Assembly: GCA_021325555.1 (NCBI GenBank)
Contig: JAJPGY010000023.1
Coordinates: 283,374 to 347,373 of the forward strand
DNA from: Pseudomonadota bacterium
Lineage (GTDB): Bacteria; Cyanobacteriota; Vampirovibrionia; Obscuribacterales; Obscuribacteraceae
Length of the DNA: 64,000 nt
Direction: 5' to 3'
Shown here: one piece after another, positions 49,046-57,866 of the stretch
Position numbering within the stretch: the first letter of the stretch is position 1
How the letters are laid out: each line of letters starts with the position of its first letter
Position numbers and translations under genes: made by a program
Notes under the pieces: model-generated
Told to the model about the DNA's origin: nothing
The model's input: only the letters and a program-made list of their open reading frames with translations
Databases searched by the model: none

Positions 49046-49993
49046 ATGCCAGAGGAATCATCAACCAGCAAATCCACGCGCCCGCCGGCAAGCACGCCGC
49101 AAAACCGGCAGGCGCCGCTAACCTACAACTCCTACCTCAAGGTCTCCGAGCTCAAGCGGCTGCAGGTCTGCCAGTCTGAGCCGGCGCATCACGACGAGCT
49201 GCTTTTCGTCATCATCCACCAGGCTTACGAGCTGTGGTTCAAGCTCATACTGCACGAGCTGGATACGGTCTTAGAGCTTTTGTCCGCCGGCTCCGTGCGC
49301 CGGGCCAACTTTTTCCTGCGCCGGGTGGTGGCCGTCATGCGGCTGCTGGTGGACCAGATCCACATACTGGAGACGATGTCGCCGCGGGACTTCATGGGTT
49401 TCCGCTACAACCTGAACCCGGCCTCCGGCTTCCAGTCGAGCCAGTTTCGTGAGATTGAGTTCGCCCTCGGATTGAAGGACCCGCGCCTGCTCTCCCACTT
49501 CCAGGCGGACGCCGAGGCCTACGAGCGGCTCAAGGAGCGCTTTCAGGCGCCCTCGCTCGGCGACGCCTTCTTCGAGCTTCTGCGGCGGCAGGGGTTCGAC
49601 ATCCCGCCTGCGCAGCCCCGCACCATGAGCGAGCCCGAGTGGGAGTCCCTGCAGTCCCTCTTCAAACAGCAAGGCTCGGGCGGGCCGCCGTGCGAGCATG
49701 CCTCGGCGCCGGAGGAGGCGCCGGCCGAGCTGCAGGAGCAAAGGATCCAGGCGCTGCTCAAGGTTTACAACGACCCGGAGACCCATGCCGGCCTGCACGA
49801 TCTCGCGGAATCCATGTTCGATATCGATGAGCTCGTCTACCTCTGGCGCACGCACCACGTGACGGTCGTCGAAAGAATGATCGGCTTCAAACGTGGCACC
49901 GGCGGCAGTGAGGGCGTCGGCTACCTGCGCGCGACCATGATGAAACGCTGTTTCCCCGAGCTGTGGAAACTTCGCACCTACCTCGAGCAATGA
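49046..49993 (+). CDS. kynA: Tryptophan 2,3-dioxygenase
   Basis: The 315-residue heme enzyme opens the kynurenine pathway: L-tryptophan + O2 to N-formylkynurenine. Diagnostic segments are LTYNSYLKVSELKRLQV, DELLFVIIHQAYELWFKLIL, SPRDFMGFRYNLNPASGFQS, SSQFREIEFALGL and WRTHHVTVVERMIGFKRGTG with the proximal heme His region at residues 270-271. The N-terminal 25 residues are a disordered Ser/Pro extension. It is the first gene of a five-enzyme block plus a TPR gene, and its stop overlaps the next start (ATGA). Confidence 0.97.
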   Translation: MPEESSTSKSTRPPASTPQNRQAPLTYNSYLKVSELKRLQVCQSEPAHHDELLFVIIHQAYELWFKLILHELDTVLELLSAGSVRRANFFLRRVVAVMRLLVDQIHILETMSPRDFMGFRYNLNPASGFQSSQFREIEFALGLKDPRLLSHFQADAEAYERLKERFQAPSLGDAFFELLRRQGFDIPPAQPRTMSEPEWESLQSLFKQQGSGGPPCEHASAPEEAPAELQEQRIQALLKVYNDPETHAGLHDLAESMFDIDELVYLWRTHHVTVVERMIGFKRGTGGSEGVGYLRATMMKRCFPELWKLRTYLEQ

Positions 49994-51276
49994 CCCCCAG
50001 CAAACAAAGCGGACGGCGGGCGAACCCGATCCTGCCACCGTGCGCGGTGGCAACCTTGCTCCTCGCCGGCGCCTGGTCGGGCAGGCCCGGCCTGGCTGCC
50101 GATGACCCTGCCGCTGCCGCCTGTAATCCTGCTGCCGCCCCCGCCGTCAACGCTTGCCCGGGCGGAACGCCCTGGCAGACGTACACCAGGTCCGGCGAGG
50201 CGGCCCTGAAGGCAGGGCGATTCGGCGAGGCCGAGCGCCTGTTCGGGTTGGCGGTCAAGGAGGCGCAGACAAGCGGCAAGCAGGACCTGACGCTGGCCGA
50301 CAGCCTGGAAAACCTGGCTGCCCTCTACGAGGCCAGGGGGCAATGGGCGAAGGCGGAGCCGCTTCTGGAGCGGGCGATGGGCGCGCGCGGCCGCACCCTG
50401 GGCGTGGCCGACGCGCAGGTCCTGATTAGCTTGAGCAACCTGGGCCGCTTCTACATGGGGCATGGCAGGACGGCAAAAGCGGAGCGGCTCTACTCCCGCT
50501 TGATCGAGTTCCTGGACAAGAAAATGCGCGCCGAGCAAAACGCGGTCGGCAATCTCAGCGATCTTGGCGAGTTCTTCGCTTCCCGCCCGGAGATAGGCGG
50601 CGCCGGCGAACTGGTGAAACGGGCGCGGGAGCTGACCAGGGCGGCCCTGGCGGACCAGTACCCCGAGCTTGCCGTGGCGCTCGATCGCCTGGGGGCGGCC
50701 TGCCAGCAGAAGGGAAAGCCCGCCCAGGCCGAAGAGCTCTACAAGCGGGCGCTCCTCCTGCGCGAGCGGTCGCTGCCCGCCGACCATCTGGCCGTGGCGG
50801 CAAGCTGCGAGAACCTGGGCGGCACATACCTGGCCCAGGGCCGGTACCGGCAAGCCGAGCCGCTTTTGCGGCGGTCGCTCGAGATTACCGGGAAGCTGCC
50901 CGGCCCGCCCCGGGCCGAGTTCCTGTCGCGAACCGACGCGCTTGCCCAGTGCTGCGTCCTGGGCGGCAAGACCGCGGAGGCGGAGGCGCTCTACCTGAAA
51001 GCCATAGATGCCGCCCGCAAGTGCGGGCGGTCAGGCAGCGTCGGCACGGCCCGGTGCCTCAGCGGGCTGGCGTCTTTGTACACGCGGCAGGGCAAATACC
51101 ATGAGGCCGAGCCGCTGTTGAAAGAGGCGATCGCGATCCAGGAGGGCGCCAACGGGCCCGAGCACTGCTCGCTGTCACCGCTGCTGGAGGCATACGCCGA
51201 CGTCCTGCGCAAGACCAGGCGCGCAGCCGACGCGGAGAAGATCCTGGCCCGCTCCCGGGCCGTTCGCGGCATGTAA
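49990..51276 (+). CDS. Secreted TPR protein coupled inside the kynurenine operon
   Basis: The protein (about 428 residues) has a signal peptide region (AVATLLLAGAWSGRPGLA) and some eight kinesin-light-chain-type TPRs (AALKAGRFGEAERLFGLAVK; LADSLENLAALYEARGQWAK; VAASCENLGGTYLAQGRYRQ). It begins ATGA-overlapped with the dioxygenase stop, so it is translationally coupled. The first ATG of the frame (49963) is rejected because the secretion signal follows 49990 more closely. Its presence between tryptophan dioxygenase and 3-hydroxyanthranilate dioxygenase is unexpected, as the enzymes are cytosolic. Confidence 0.75.
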   Translation: MTPSKQSGRRANPILPPCAVATLLLAGAWSGRPGLAADDPAAAACNPAAAPAVNACPGGTPWQTYTRSGEAALKAGRFGEAERLFGLAVKEAQTSGKQDLTLADSLENLAALYEARGQWAKAEPLLERAMGARGRTLGVADAQVLISLSNLGRFYMGHGRTAKAERLYSRLIEFLDKKMRAEQNAVGNLSDLGEFFASRPEIGGAGELVKRARELTRAALADQYPELAVALDRLGAACQQKGKPAQAEELYKRALLLRERSLPADHLAVAASCENLGGTYLAQGRYRQAEPLLRRSLEITGKLPGPPRAEFLSRTDALAQCCVLGGKTAEAEALYLKAIDAARKCGRSGSVGTARCLSGLASLYTRQGKYHEAEPLLKEAIAIQEGANGPEHCSLSPLLEAYADVLRKTRRAADAEKILARSRAVRGM

Positions 51277-51288
51277 AGAAGAGGCTGA

Positions 51289-51822
51289 ATGCAGATGAAA
51301 AGGCAGATGACGCCGATCGACTTCAAGCGCTGGATCGAGGAGAACAGGCACCTGCTCAAACCGCCGGTCGGCAACAAGCAGGTCTACGAGGACTCGGAGT
51401 TCATCGTCATGGTGGTCGGCGGCCCGAACGCGCGCACCGACTATCACATCGATCCCGGCGAGGAGTTCTTCTACCAGATCGAGGGCGACATGGTGCTCAA
51501 GATCATCGACGACGGAAAACCGGTCGACCTGCCGATCAGGGAAGGCGAAATCTTTCTGCTGCCGGCCGAAGTCCCGCACTCGCCCCAGCGGCCCGCGAAC
51601 ACGGTGGGGCTGGTGATAGAGCGCCGGCGCCGGCCGGGCGAGCTGGACGGTTTCGTGTGGTATTGCCGGCAGTGCGGGCAGAAGCTCTACGAGGAGCGCT
51701 TCCAACTCGAGAACATCGTCAGCCAGTTCCCGCCGATCTTCGATCGCTTCTTCGGCGACGAGAAGAATTGCACCTGCCGCGCCTGCGGCGCCAGGATGAG
51801 GAGACCAGATGAGAAAGATTGA
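51289..51822 (+). CDS. nbaC: 3-hydroxyanthranilate 3,4-dioxygenase
   Basis: The 177-residue cupin oxygenates 3-hydroxyanthranilate to 2-amino-3-carboxymuconate-6-semialdehyde (ACMS). Iron ligands match the Cupriavidus (Ralstonia) enzyme shifted by two: H53 in [10 protein letters not shown]59, H97 in VPHSP. The C-terminal rubredoxin-like iron site has C126/C129 (YCRQCG) and C163/C166 (CRACG). It lies 12 bases after the TPR gene. Its last 14 bases overlap the decarboxylase gene, so the two consecutive steps are coupled. Confidence 0.97.
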   Translation: MQMKRQMTPIDFKRWIEENRHLLKPPVGNKQVYEDSEFIVMVVGGPNARTDYHIDPGEEFFYQIEGDMVLKIIDDGKPVDLPIREGEIFLLPAEVPHSPQRPANTVGLVIERRRRPGELDGFVWYCRQCGQKLYEERFQLENIVSQFPPIFDRFFGDEKNCTCRACGARMRRPDEKD

Positions 51823-52858
51823 CATTCACACGCACATCCTGCCGCGCGAGCTCCCGCATTTCAAGGAAAAATACGGCTACGGCGGCTTCATTACGATCGA
51901 GCACACGGGCGCGGGCTGCGCCAGGATGCTGCGCGACGACGGCAAGTTCTTTCGCCAGATCGAAAGCAACTGCTGGGACGCGCAGGCACGCCTCGATGAC
52001 TGCGACCGGGCCGGCGTCGACCTGCAGGTGCTGTCCACCGTGCCGGTCATGTTCAGCTACTGGGCCAGGCCGGCCGACTGTCTCGACCTCAGCCGTTTTC
52101 TAAACGATCACATAGCCTCCGTCATAGGCGAGCACCCGGGCCGTTTCCTCGGGCTCGGCACGCTGCCCATGCAGGCGCCGGAGCTGGCCGTGGCTGAGCT
52201 TGAGCGTTGCGTCAAGGAGCTCGGGCTCTCCGGCGTGCAGATAGGCTCCCACGTCAACGAGTGGAACCTCAGCGAGCCCTGCCTGTTCCCGGTGTTTGAG
52301 GCGGCGCAGGAGCTTGGCGCCGCCGTTTTCGTCCACCCCTGGGACATGCTGGGACAGGAGCGCATGCAGAAGTACTGGCTGCCCTGGCTGGTGGGCATGC
52401 CGGCCGAGACCGCACTGGCCATCTGCTCGATGATCTTCGGCGGCGTCTTTGAGCGCCTGCCCCGCCTGCGCGTCTGTTTTGCCCACGGCGGCGGCGCCTT
52501 TCCGGCCACAGTCGGGCGCATAGACCACGGCTTCCAGGCGCGCCCCGACCTTTGCGCCGTCGACAACAAGGTAAGCCCGCGCGCCTATCTCGGGCGTTTC
52601 TACGTCGATTCGCTGGTGCACGATCCGCCGGCCCTGCGCTACCTGCTCGAGGTGGTTGGCGAGGAGCGCATAGCCCTGGGAAGCGACTACCCGTTCCCGC
52701 TCGGCGAGGCGGAGCCGGGCAGGCTTATCGAGTCGATGGCGGAGCTGGGCGCGCAGACGAAGGAGCGGCTGCTCTGGAGGACAGCCCTGGAGTGGCTGGG
52801 CGCAAGCGAGCAGCAGCTCGAGTCGGCGGCAAAGGTGAGGACACATGAGCGCAACTGA
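51809..52858 (+). CDS. nbaD: 2-amino-3-carboxymuconate-6-semialdehyde decarboxylase (ACMSD)
   Basis: The 349-residue amidohydrolase-fold enzyme decarboxylates ACMS, drawing it away from quinolinate and NAD. Zn ligands are seen in [10 protein letters not shown] (H7, H9), [12 protein letters not shown] and [12 protein letters not shown]. Signature segments include [17 protein letters not shown] and [20 protein letters not shown]. It overlaps the upstream dioxygenase by 14 bases and the kynureninase gene by 14 bases. No aminomuconate semialdehyde dehydrogenase is seen in the window, so the later steps would lie elsewhere. Confidence 0.97.
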   Translation: MRKIDIHTHILPRELPHFKEKYGYGGFITIEHTGAGCARMLRDDGKFFRQIESNCWDAQARLDDCDRAGVDLQVLSTVPVMFSYWARPADCLDLSRFLNDHIASVIGEHPGRFLGLGTLPMQAPELAVAELERCVKELGLSGVQIGSHVNEWNLSEPCLFPVFEAAQELGAAVFVHPWDMLGQERMQKYWLPWLVGMPAETALAICSMIFGGVFERLPRLRVCFAHGGGAFPATVGRIDHGFQARPDLCAVDNKVSPRAYLGRFYVDSLVHDPPALRYLLEVVGEERIALGSDYPFPLGEAEPGRLIESMAELGAQTKERLLWRTALEWLGASEQQLESAAKVRTHERN

Positions 52859-54158
52859 AGGGCGGCCGGCGGTGCCCGGCACCACATACGATGACAGCCT
52901 CGATTTTGCCCGGCGCATGGACGAGGCCGATCCGCTGGCCCGCTTCCGCGCGCAATTCCACATCCCGAAAAGGGCAAGCGGCGAGGATTGCCTGTACTTT
53001 GCCGGCAACTCGCTTGGCCTTCAGCCGGTAAGGGCCAAAGAGTACATCGACGCCGAGCTGCGGGACTGGGCCGCGCTCGGGGTCGAGGGGCACCTTCACG
53101 CCGCGCATCCCTGGTTGCCTTATCACGAGAACTTGACCGCGGCCACGGCCCGCCTGGTCGGCGCCCTGCCGGTCGAGGTGGTGGTAATGAACACGCTGAC
53201 CGTGAACCTTCACCTGATGATGGTGTCCTTCTACAGGCCCGGGCGCGACCGGTTCAAGATCTTGATCGAAGCCAACGCCTTTCCTTCGGACCGGTACGCG
53301 GTGGCATCGCAGGCTCGTTTCCACGGATACGAGCCCGGTCAGGCGGTGCTCGAGGCCAGCCCGCGTCCGGGCGAGGCGATCATTTACACCGAGGACATCC
53401 TTACGCTCATCGAGCGCGAGGGCGAGAAGATCGCCCTGGTGATGCTGGGCGACGTCAATTATCTGACCGGGCAGGCCTTCGAGGTGGACAAGATCACCAG
53501 GGCGGCCCACGCGCGCGGTTGCCTGGTCGGGCTCAATCTGGCCCACGGGGCCGGCAACCTGCTCCTGAGACTGCACGACTGGCAGGTGGATTTTGCCGTC
53601 TGGTGCGGTTACAAGTACTTGAACGCCGGCCCGGGCGGGCTGGCCGGCTGCTTTGTCCACGAGTCCCACGCGCGCAGCTTCGATCTGCCCCGCTTTTGCG
53701 GATGGTGGGGGCACAACAAGGAGAGCCGCTTTCAGATGGGCCCGGTTTTTGATCCGATGCCGGGGGCGGAAGGCTGGCAGCTGAGCAACCCGCCCATCTT
53801 CCAGCTGGCCGCCCTGCGCGCCTCCATGGAGATCTTCGACGAGGCCACCATGACCTCTTTGCGCCGGAAAAGCGAGTTGCTGACCGGTTATCTGGAGTTC
53901 CTGCTCGACCGCCTCCCCGGCCGGTACGCCACCATCTTGAGCCCGCGCGATCCGGCGCAGCGGGGCTGCCAGCTTTCAATCAGGATCAAGGGCGACGCGC
54001 AGGCGCTATTGTCCCGCCTGAAGGAGGCAGGCGCCATCTGCGATTTCCGGCAGCCGGACATTATTCGTGTCGCGCCGGTCCCCTTATACAACCGCTTTGT
54101 CGACGTCTGGGATTTCTGCCAGCTTTTGAGCCACCATGCCAACCGAGAGCAAAACTGA
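52845..54158 (+). CDS. kynU: Kynureninase
   Basis: The 437-residue PLP enzyme hydrolyses 3-hydroxykynurenine to 3-hydroxyanthranilate and alanine. It carries LYFAGNSLGLQPVRAKEYID, HPWLPYHENLTAATARLVGA, NTLTVNLHLMMVSFYRP and the PLP-Lys motif WCGYKYLNAGPGG with the Schiff-base Lys near residue 256. GWWGHNKESRF and the C-terminal domain complete the fold. It overlaps the decarboxylase by 14 bases and kynurenine monooxygenase by 23 bases. Confidence 0.97.
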   Translation: MSATEGRPAVPGTTYDDSLDFARRMDEADPLARFRAQFHIPKRASGEDCLYFAGNSLGLQPVRAKEYIDAELRDWAALGVEGHLHAAHPWLPYHENLTAATARLVGALPVEVVVMNTLTVNLHLMMVSFYRPGRDRFKILIEANAFPSDRYAVASQARFHGYEPGQAVLEASPRPGEAIIYTEDILTLIEREGEKIALVMLGDVNYLTGQAFEVDKITRAAHARGCLVGLNLAHGAGNLLLRLHDWQVDFAVWCGYKYLNAGPGGLAGCFVHESHARSFDLPRFCGWWGHNKESRFQMGPVFDPMPGAEGWQLSNPPIFQLAALRASMEIFDEATMTSLRRKSELLTGYLEFLLDRLPGRYATILSPRDPAQRGCQLSIRIKGDAQALLSRLKEAGAICDFRQPDIIRVAPVPLYNRFVDVWDFCQLLSHHANREQN

Positions 54159-55566
54159 TCGCCGCAAGGTAACCCTGGTCGGCGCCGGGCCGGTCGGGTC
54201 GCTCCTGTCCATTTACCTTGCCCGGCGCGGCTACGAAGTGGAGGTTTACGAGCGCCGCCCGGACATGCGCAGGCGGAAGGTCGGCGCCGGGCGGTCGATC
54301 AACCTGGCGGTCTCCACCAGAGGGCTCCACGCGCTGGCCGAGGTCGCCCTGGCCGAGAAGATCCTCGAGCAGGCGATCCCCATGCGCGGCCGGATGATCC
54401 ACTCGCCGGCAGGCGAGCTGGCGTTCCAGCCCTACGGCAGGGACGAGTCGGAGTACATAAACTCAATTTCCAGGGGCGGGCTCAACAAGATTTTGATGAC
54501 GCAGGCCGAGGCGACCGGGCGCGTGCGCATACATTTCAATTGCAGGGCCACCGGCGCCGACTTCCGGGCAGGAACGCTCGAGCTCATCGATGAGCGAGAC
54601 GGGCGGGCCTGGACGGTCGCGGCAGACCTCATCGTCGGCGCCGACGGGTCCGCCTCGGCGGTCCGGCAGGCGATGATGGCGCTGCCCGGCTACCACGGGC
54701 AGGAAGAGTTTCTCGATTACGGATACAAGGAGCTTTCCATCCCGCCGGGCCCGGGCGGCGCTTTTGCCATGGAGCGCAACGCGCTGCACATCTGGCCGCG
54801 CGGCACCTTCATGCTAATCGCCCTGCCCAACTTCGACGGCAGCTACACCTGCACGCTCTTCCTTCCCCTCGAGGGCCCGGTCAGCTTCGCCCGGCTCAAC
54901 ACTGCCGGGGCCGTCCGCCAATTTTTCCAGGAGCACTTCCCCGACGCCGTGCCCTTGCTGGACAACCTCACCGGCACCTTCTTCGAGAATCCCACCGGGC
55001 ACATGTCGACCGTCAAGTGCGGCCCCTGGCATGCCGGCGGCCGCGCTCTCCTGCTCGGTGATGCCGCCCACGGTATCGTGCCGTTCTTCGGGCAGGGAAT
55101 GAACGCCGGCTTCGAGGACTGCACCGTCCTGAACGAGTGCCTGGATCGCCAGCGGTCAGGCGGCGAGCCCGACTGGCCGCGCCTGTTCGAGGAGTTTTAT
55201 CGGTTGCGCAAGGTGAACACGGACGCGATCGCGGACATGGCCGTGGAGAACTTCATCGAGATGCGCGACAAGGTCGGCAACCCGCGCTTCCTGCTGGAAA
55301 AAAAGGTGGAGAAGATCCTGGAGAAGCAGTTCCCCGGGCGGTACTACTCCCGGTACCATCTTGTCACCTTCAGCCGCATCCCCTATCGCGTGGCCTTCGA
55401 CGCCGGGCTCATCCTGGACCAGATCCTGGCCGAGCTTTGCGCCGGTCTGCCCGACGCCGAAGCCGTGGACCTCCACAGGGCCGAGCAGCTCATCTGCGGG
55501 AAGCTGACCCCGTTTCTCCAGGCGCACGAAAGTGAACTCGCCGCCGGGCTCAAGGCTTCGGGGTAG
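54136..55566 (+). CDS. kmo: Kynurenine 3-monooxygenase
   Basis: The 476-residue flavoprotein hydroxylates kynurenine at position 3. It has the FAD/NAD-binding motif VTLVGAGPVGSLLSIYLARRG, RSINLAVSTRGLHAL, a GGLNKILMTQAEATG segment, and the second FAD motif LLLGDAAHGIVPFFGQGMNA. The bulky C-terminal region after about 400 is the membrane-associating part in eukaryotic enzymes. Here it is soluble in appearance (KLTPFLQAHESELAAGLKAS). It is the last gene of the block, and no terminator is seen in the 24-base gap to the convergent gene. Confidence 0.97.
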   Translation: MPTESKTDRRKVTLVGAGPVGSLLSIYLARRGYEVEVYERRPDMRRRKVGAGRSINLAVSTRGLHALAEVALAEKILEQAIPMRGRMIHSPAGELAFQPYGRDESEYINSISRGGLNKILMTQAEATGRVRIHFNCRATGADFRAGTLELIDERDGRAWTVAADLIVGADGSASAVRQAMMALPGYHGQEEFLDYGYKELSIPPGPGGAFAMERNALHIWPRGTFMLIALPNFDGSYTCTLFLPLEGPVSFARLNTAGAVRQFFQEHFPDAVPLLDNLTGTFFENPTGHMSTVKCGPWHAGGRALLLGDAAHGIVPFFGQGMNAGFEDCTVLNECLDRQRSGGEPDWPRLFEEFYRLRKVNTDAIADMAVENFIEMRDKVGNPRFLLEKKVEKILEKQFPGRYYSRYHLVTFSRIPYRVAFDAGLILDQILAELCAGLPDAEAVDLHRAEQLICGKLTPFLQAHESELAAGLKASG

Positions 55567-55590
55567 GGCCGGCAGACGGGCGATGCGCGT

Positions 55591-56616
55591 TCACAGGTCG
55601 ACCGCGCTGAGCGGCGCCCCTTCTTTTAAAGACACCTCCAGCCGATCGCCGACGTTGAGCCCGACGTTCATTCCCTTGGTGGAAAGTCCGAAGACCAGGG
55701 AGCCGCCGGGAATGCCCCTGCCGGCGCCGAGCAGGAAGTTCTTCGCCGGGCTCTGCTTCTCCGACGGATCGACCGGACGCCCCTCGGCGTAAGACGGGCG
55801 GACGGCGCCAATGGTCCCGGTGACCACGGGAGCAACGATCATCCCGACCGGTCCGGTGGCCAGGACAGCGCCGGCGACAAGACCGTCCATGGCCATGTAT
55901 TTGAAGACGCCGTACTTCGCGGTCAACTCACCATCCTTGTTGACGACAAGCCTCACCTTCGACGGCGTCGCCTTCAGCACCTCGCTGTTGGGGCAGAGCC
56001 GGCCGTCGATGCGCACCTCTTTTTTGTCGCTGGTGACGATCTCGAAGAACTCCAGCGACAGCCGCCCCTGAGCGTTGAACCAGTGCTTGCCGGGAACGTA
56101 GGCCTTTACCGTTCTCCTGCCCTGAACCAGCTTGCTTACCTTCCCGTGAACAGCGTCGCCGGCCGAAGCTATCTTGACGCCATCGACCACGAGGTCCGCC
56201 GTCAGCTTGCCGGCGACCTCGTCGCCGACCTTGACTGTGGCTGGATCGAGCGGTCGGGTGATCTCGATCTCGAAGCGCACGTTTTTCTCGGCCTTCTCCC
56301 GGGCCTGTTCGGTCACCGATGCCTCAAGCCTCTTCGTCTTCCCGGCGGGGGTTTCCGGGGTCGGGCGAGGCCCTCCCGCGAGGTCGCCGCCTCCTTCGAG
56401 AGCCGGACGCAACTCCGCGGGCGGCCCGGCATTTATCTCAGGGGCGCTGCCGGCTGCCGGGACGCTGTCTGGCGCGAGCGCCGGGCGCAACCGCGGCGCC
56501 GGGTCGCCAACGGCTTCCTGGGCGGCGCCAGGCAAGCAGAGGCAAAGGCCGCTCCATAAGCAGGAGGCGATTGCAGGAAACAGCAGGCAGGGCAAGAAGC
56601 GGCGCACGGCAGCCAT
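55591..56616 (-). CDS. Secreted beta-rich protein with a GDEVxGKL domain
   Basis: The 341-residue protein has a signal peptide (LFPAIASCLWSGLCLCLPGA), a Pro/Ala-rich region to about 110, then beta-strand sequence VKVGDEVAGKLTADLVVDGV and KVSKLVQGRRTVKAYVPGKH. A helical/Gly membrane-like segment follows (MDGLVAGAVLATGPVGMIVA). The C-terminal LNVGDRLEVSLKEGAPLSAV repeats a strand of the same kind. It resembles the protein at 26318-26956 in its GDEV..G...LVGD pattern. Function unknown. Convergent with kmo. Confidence 0.6.
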   Translation of the reverse strand: MAAVRRFLPCLLFPAIASCLWSGLCLCLPGAAQEAVGDPAPRLRPALAPDSVPAAGSAPEINAGPPAELRPALEGGGDLAGGPRPTPETPAGKTKRLEASVTEQAREKAEKNVRFEIEITRPLDPATVKVGDEVAGKLTADLVVDGVKIASAGDAVHGKVSKLVQGRRTVKAYVPGKHWFNAQGRLSLEFFEIVTSDKKEVRIDGRLCPNSEVLKATPSKVRLVVNKDGELTAKYGVFKYMAMDGLVAGAVLATGPVGMIVAPVVTGTIGAVRPSYAEGRPVDPSEKQSPAKNFLLGAGRGIPGGSLVFGLSTKGMNVGLNVGDRLEVSLKEGAPLSAVDL

Positions 56617-56756
56617 GCTTACCTCCCGGTTGCTAAGACCAACACGGTTATCTTAACCCGCGTGGGCGCCGGCGGACCACGGTTAAATTTCGTCAATCCC
56701 GTCCAAAACCGGCCGTTGCCGTTTATATCCGCTCAGATGGGCTGAACAAGGACCGC

Positions 56757-57776
56757 ATGACCGACAATATTTATGCAGCCGACAACGGCCTTGCCGCACC
56801 CTGCCCGGACGCCGGTGGTGTGCCGGACTGGGTCAGGGACTATTCTGCGCAGCTCAACGCCAGACCGGATTTCACGGCCATCGCCTGGGGGCTGCCGCCG
56901 GACACTCAGCTGCCGCCAGGGGGGATGGGCGGCCAGTACCTGGCGCCGGCCTTCACCGTGCCCGTTGCCCGGGGCGCCTGGCTTCCGGAGCACCAGCCCT
57001 GGGCTGGCGCCGGAGATCTCCACTGGATGCAGCCGATGCCGCCGGGCTCGGCGGTTGCTGCTTACTGGATGCAGCAGCTCGCCGGCAGGCCGGACGTCGG
57101 TTTTCTCGACAGGCGGATCGGCTGGTCTCCTGAGCGCCTCTTGCCGGAGCCTCGGCAGCTCTGGCAGCCCGGTGTCTATCGCCCGGACCCCACGCAGGTC
57201 TTCGACAACGGCGCTGCCAATTTCTACCGCTTCCGGCGCTGGCAGACGCGCCCGAACCTGGATCCCTCCTTGGCAGCGGCGCCGGGGCAGACCGGGCTGC
57301 CTGGCTTCTATGACGGCCGCCTGCGCTCGTGCCGGCCCTGCCTGCCAAATAACTTCCCCGCCGCCCTGCCCGGCTGGCAGCCGGCGCCGTTTTACCAGCG
57401 ACACCCTGGATCGCTGCCGCAAGCGCAACCGTTTTTCCCGATCGGCGAAAAGCCGCGCCTGCGCCCGGCGCCCACGGCGAGCTTCCCGGAGACGCGCGAG
57501 CCGCCACTGGCAGACCCGCCAGCGGCCGGACAGACAGGGGAGCGGCCGGCAAACCGGCTGCCGGCCGATGCCGGGCGGCCGGACAGGCTGCGCCCGATCC
57601 CGTCCGGCGATTTTCCGCAGCCGCTTCCCGGCGATGCCGTTCCCGGCAGCGGACCGGTGGGGATGGGCTACTTCATCACCCGCGACGGGCGGCAGTTCAC
57701 GCAGGACTACGTGAACGGGCAGGTCCAGCCTTACACACCGCTGCCGTTCGTGAACAATCGGAGAACCCGGCGTTAG
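56757..57776 (+). CDS. Pro/Trp/Gln-rich hypothetical protein
   Basis: The 339-residue protein has an AAGGA ribosome-binding site and no signal peptide. It is rich in Pro, Gln, Ala, Gly and Trp in the first 200 residues, with recurring W-x-P-type spacing (GAWLPEHQPWAGAGDLHWMQ; RQLWQPGVYRPDPTQVFDNG). The C-terminal part ends FITRDGRQFTQDYVNGQVQ, which may be a small folded tail. It is predicted to be largely disordered. An overlapping alternative frame at 56773-57714 is Arg/Ser-rich and looks spurious. Confidence 0.5.
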   Translation: MTDNIYAADNGLAAPCPDAGGVPDWVRDYSAQLNARPDFTAIAWGLPPDTQLPPGGMGGQYLAPAFTVPVARGAWLPEHQPWAGAGDLHWMQPMPPGSAVAAYWMQQLAGRPDVGFLDRRIGWSPERLLPEPRQLWQPGVYRPDPTQVFDNGAANFYRFRRWQTRPNLDPSLAAAPGQTGLPGFYDGRLRSCRPCLPNNFPAALPGWQPAPFYQRHPGSLPQAQPFFPIGEKPRLRPAPTASFPETREPPLADPPAAGQTGERPANRLPADAGRPDRLRPIPSGDFPQPLPGDAVPGSGPVGMGYFITRDGRQFTQDYVNGQVQPYTPLPFVNNRRTRR

Positions 57777-57782
57777 CGTAAT

Positions 57783-57831
57783 CCAGGGGCTCCGCCCTGG
57801 CCTGGCTCCGCTGTGCGGGCAGGACGCCCGC
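57783..57831. terminator. Two tandem GC-rich hairpins between convergent genes
   Basis: CCAGGG/CCCTGG around GCTCCG (57783-57800) and GCGGGC/GCCCGC around AGGAC (57815-57831) lie between the ends of the Pro-rich gene (57776) and the BtpA-like gene (57867). Each arm is 6 bp. They are likely bidirectional termination signals, although T-runs are absent. Confidence 0.45.
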
Positions 57832-57866
57832 GCCGCCAGGGGCTCGGCACCGGGCGGGCGAGCGGC

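Noticed and set aside
51289..52858. NAD biosynthesis from tryptophan as the main role of the kynurenine genes
   Set aside because: ACMS decarboxylase is encoded directly after the dioxygenase and no quinolinate phosphoribosyltransferase is in the window, so degradation is better supported.
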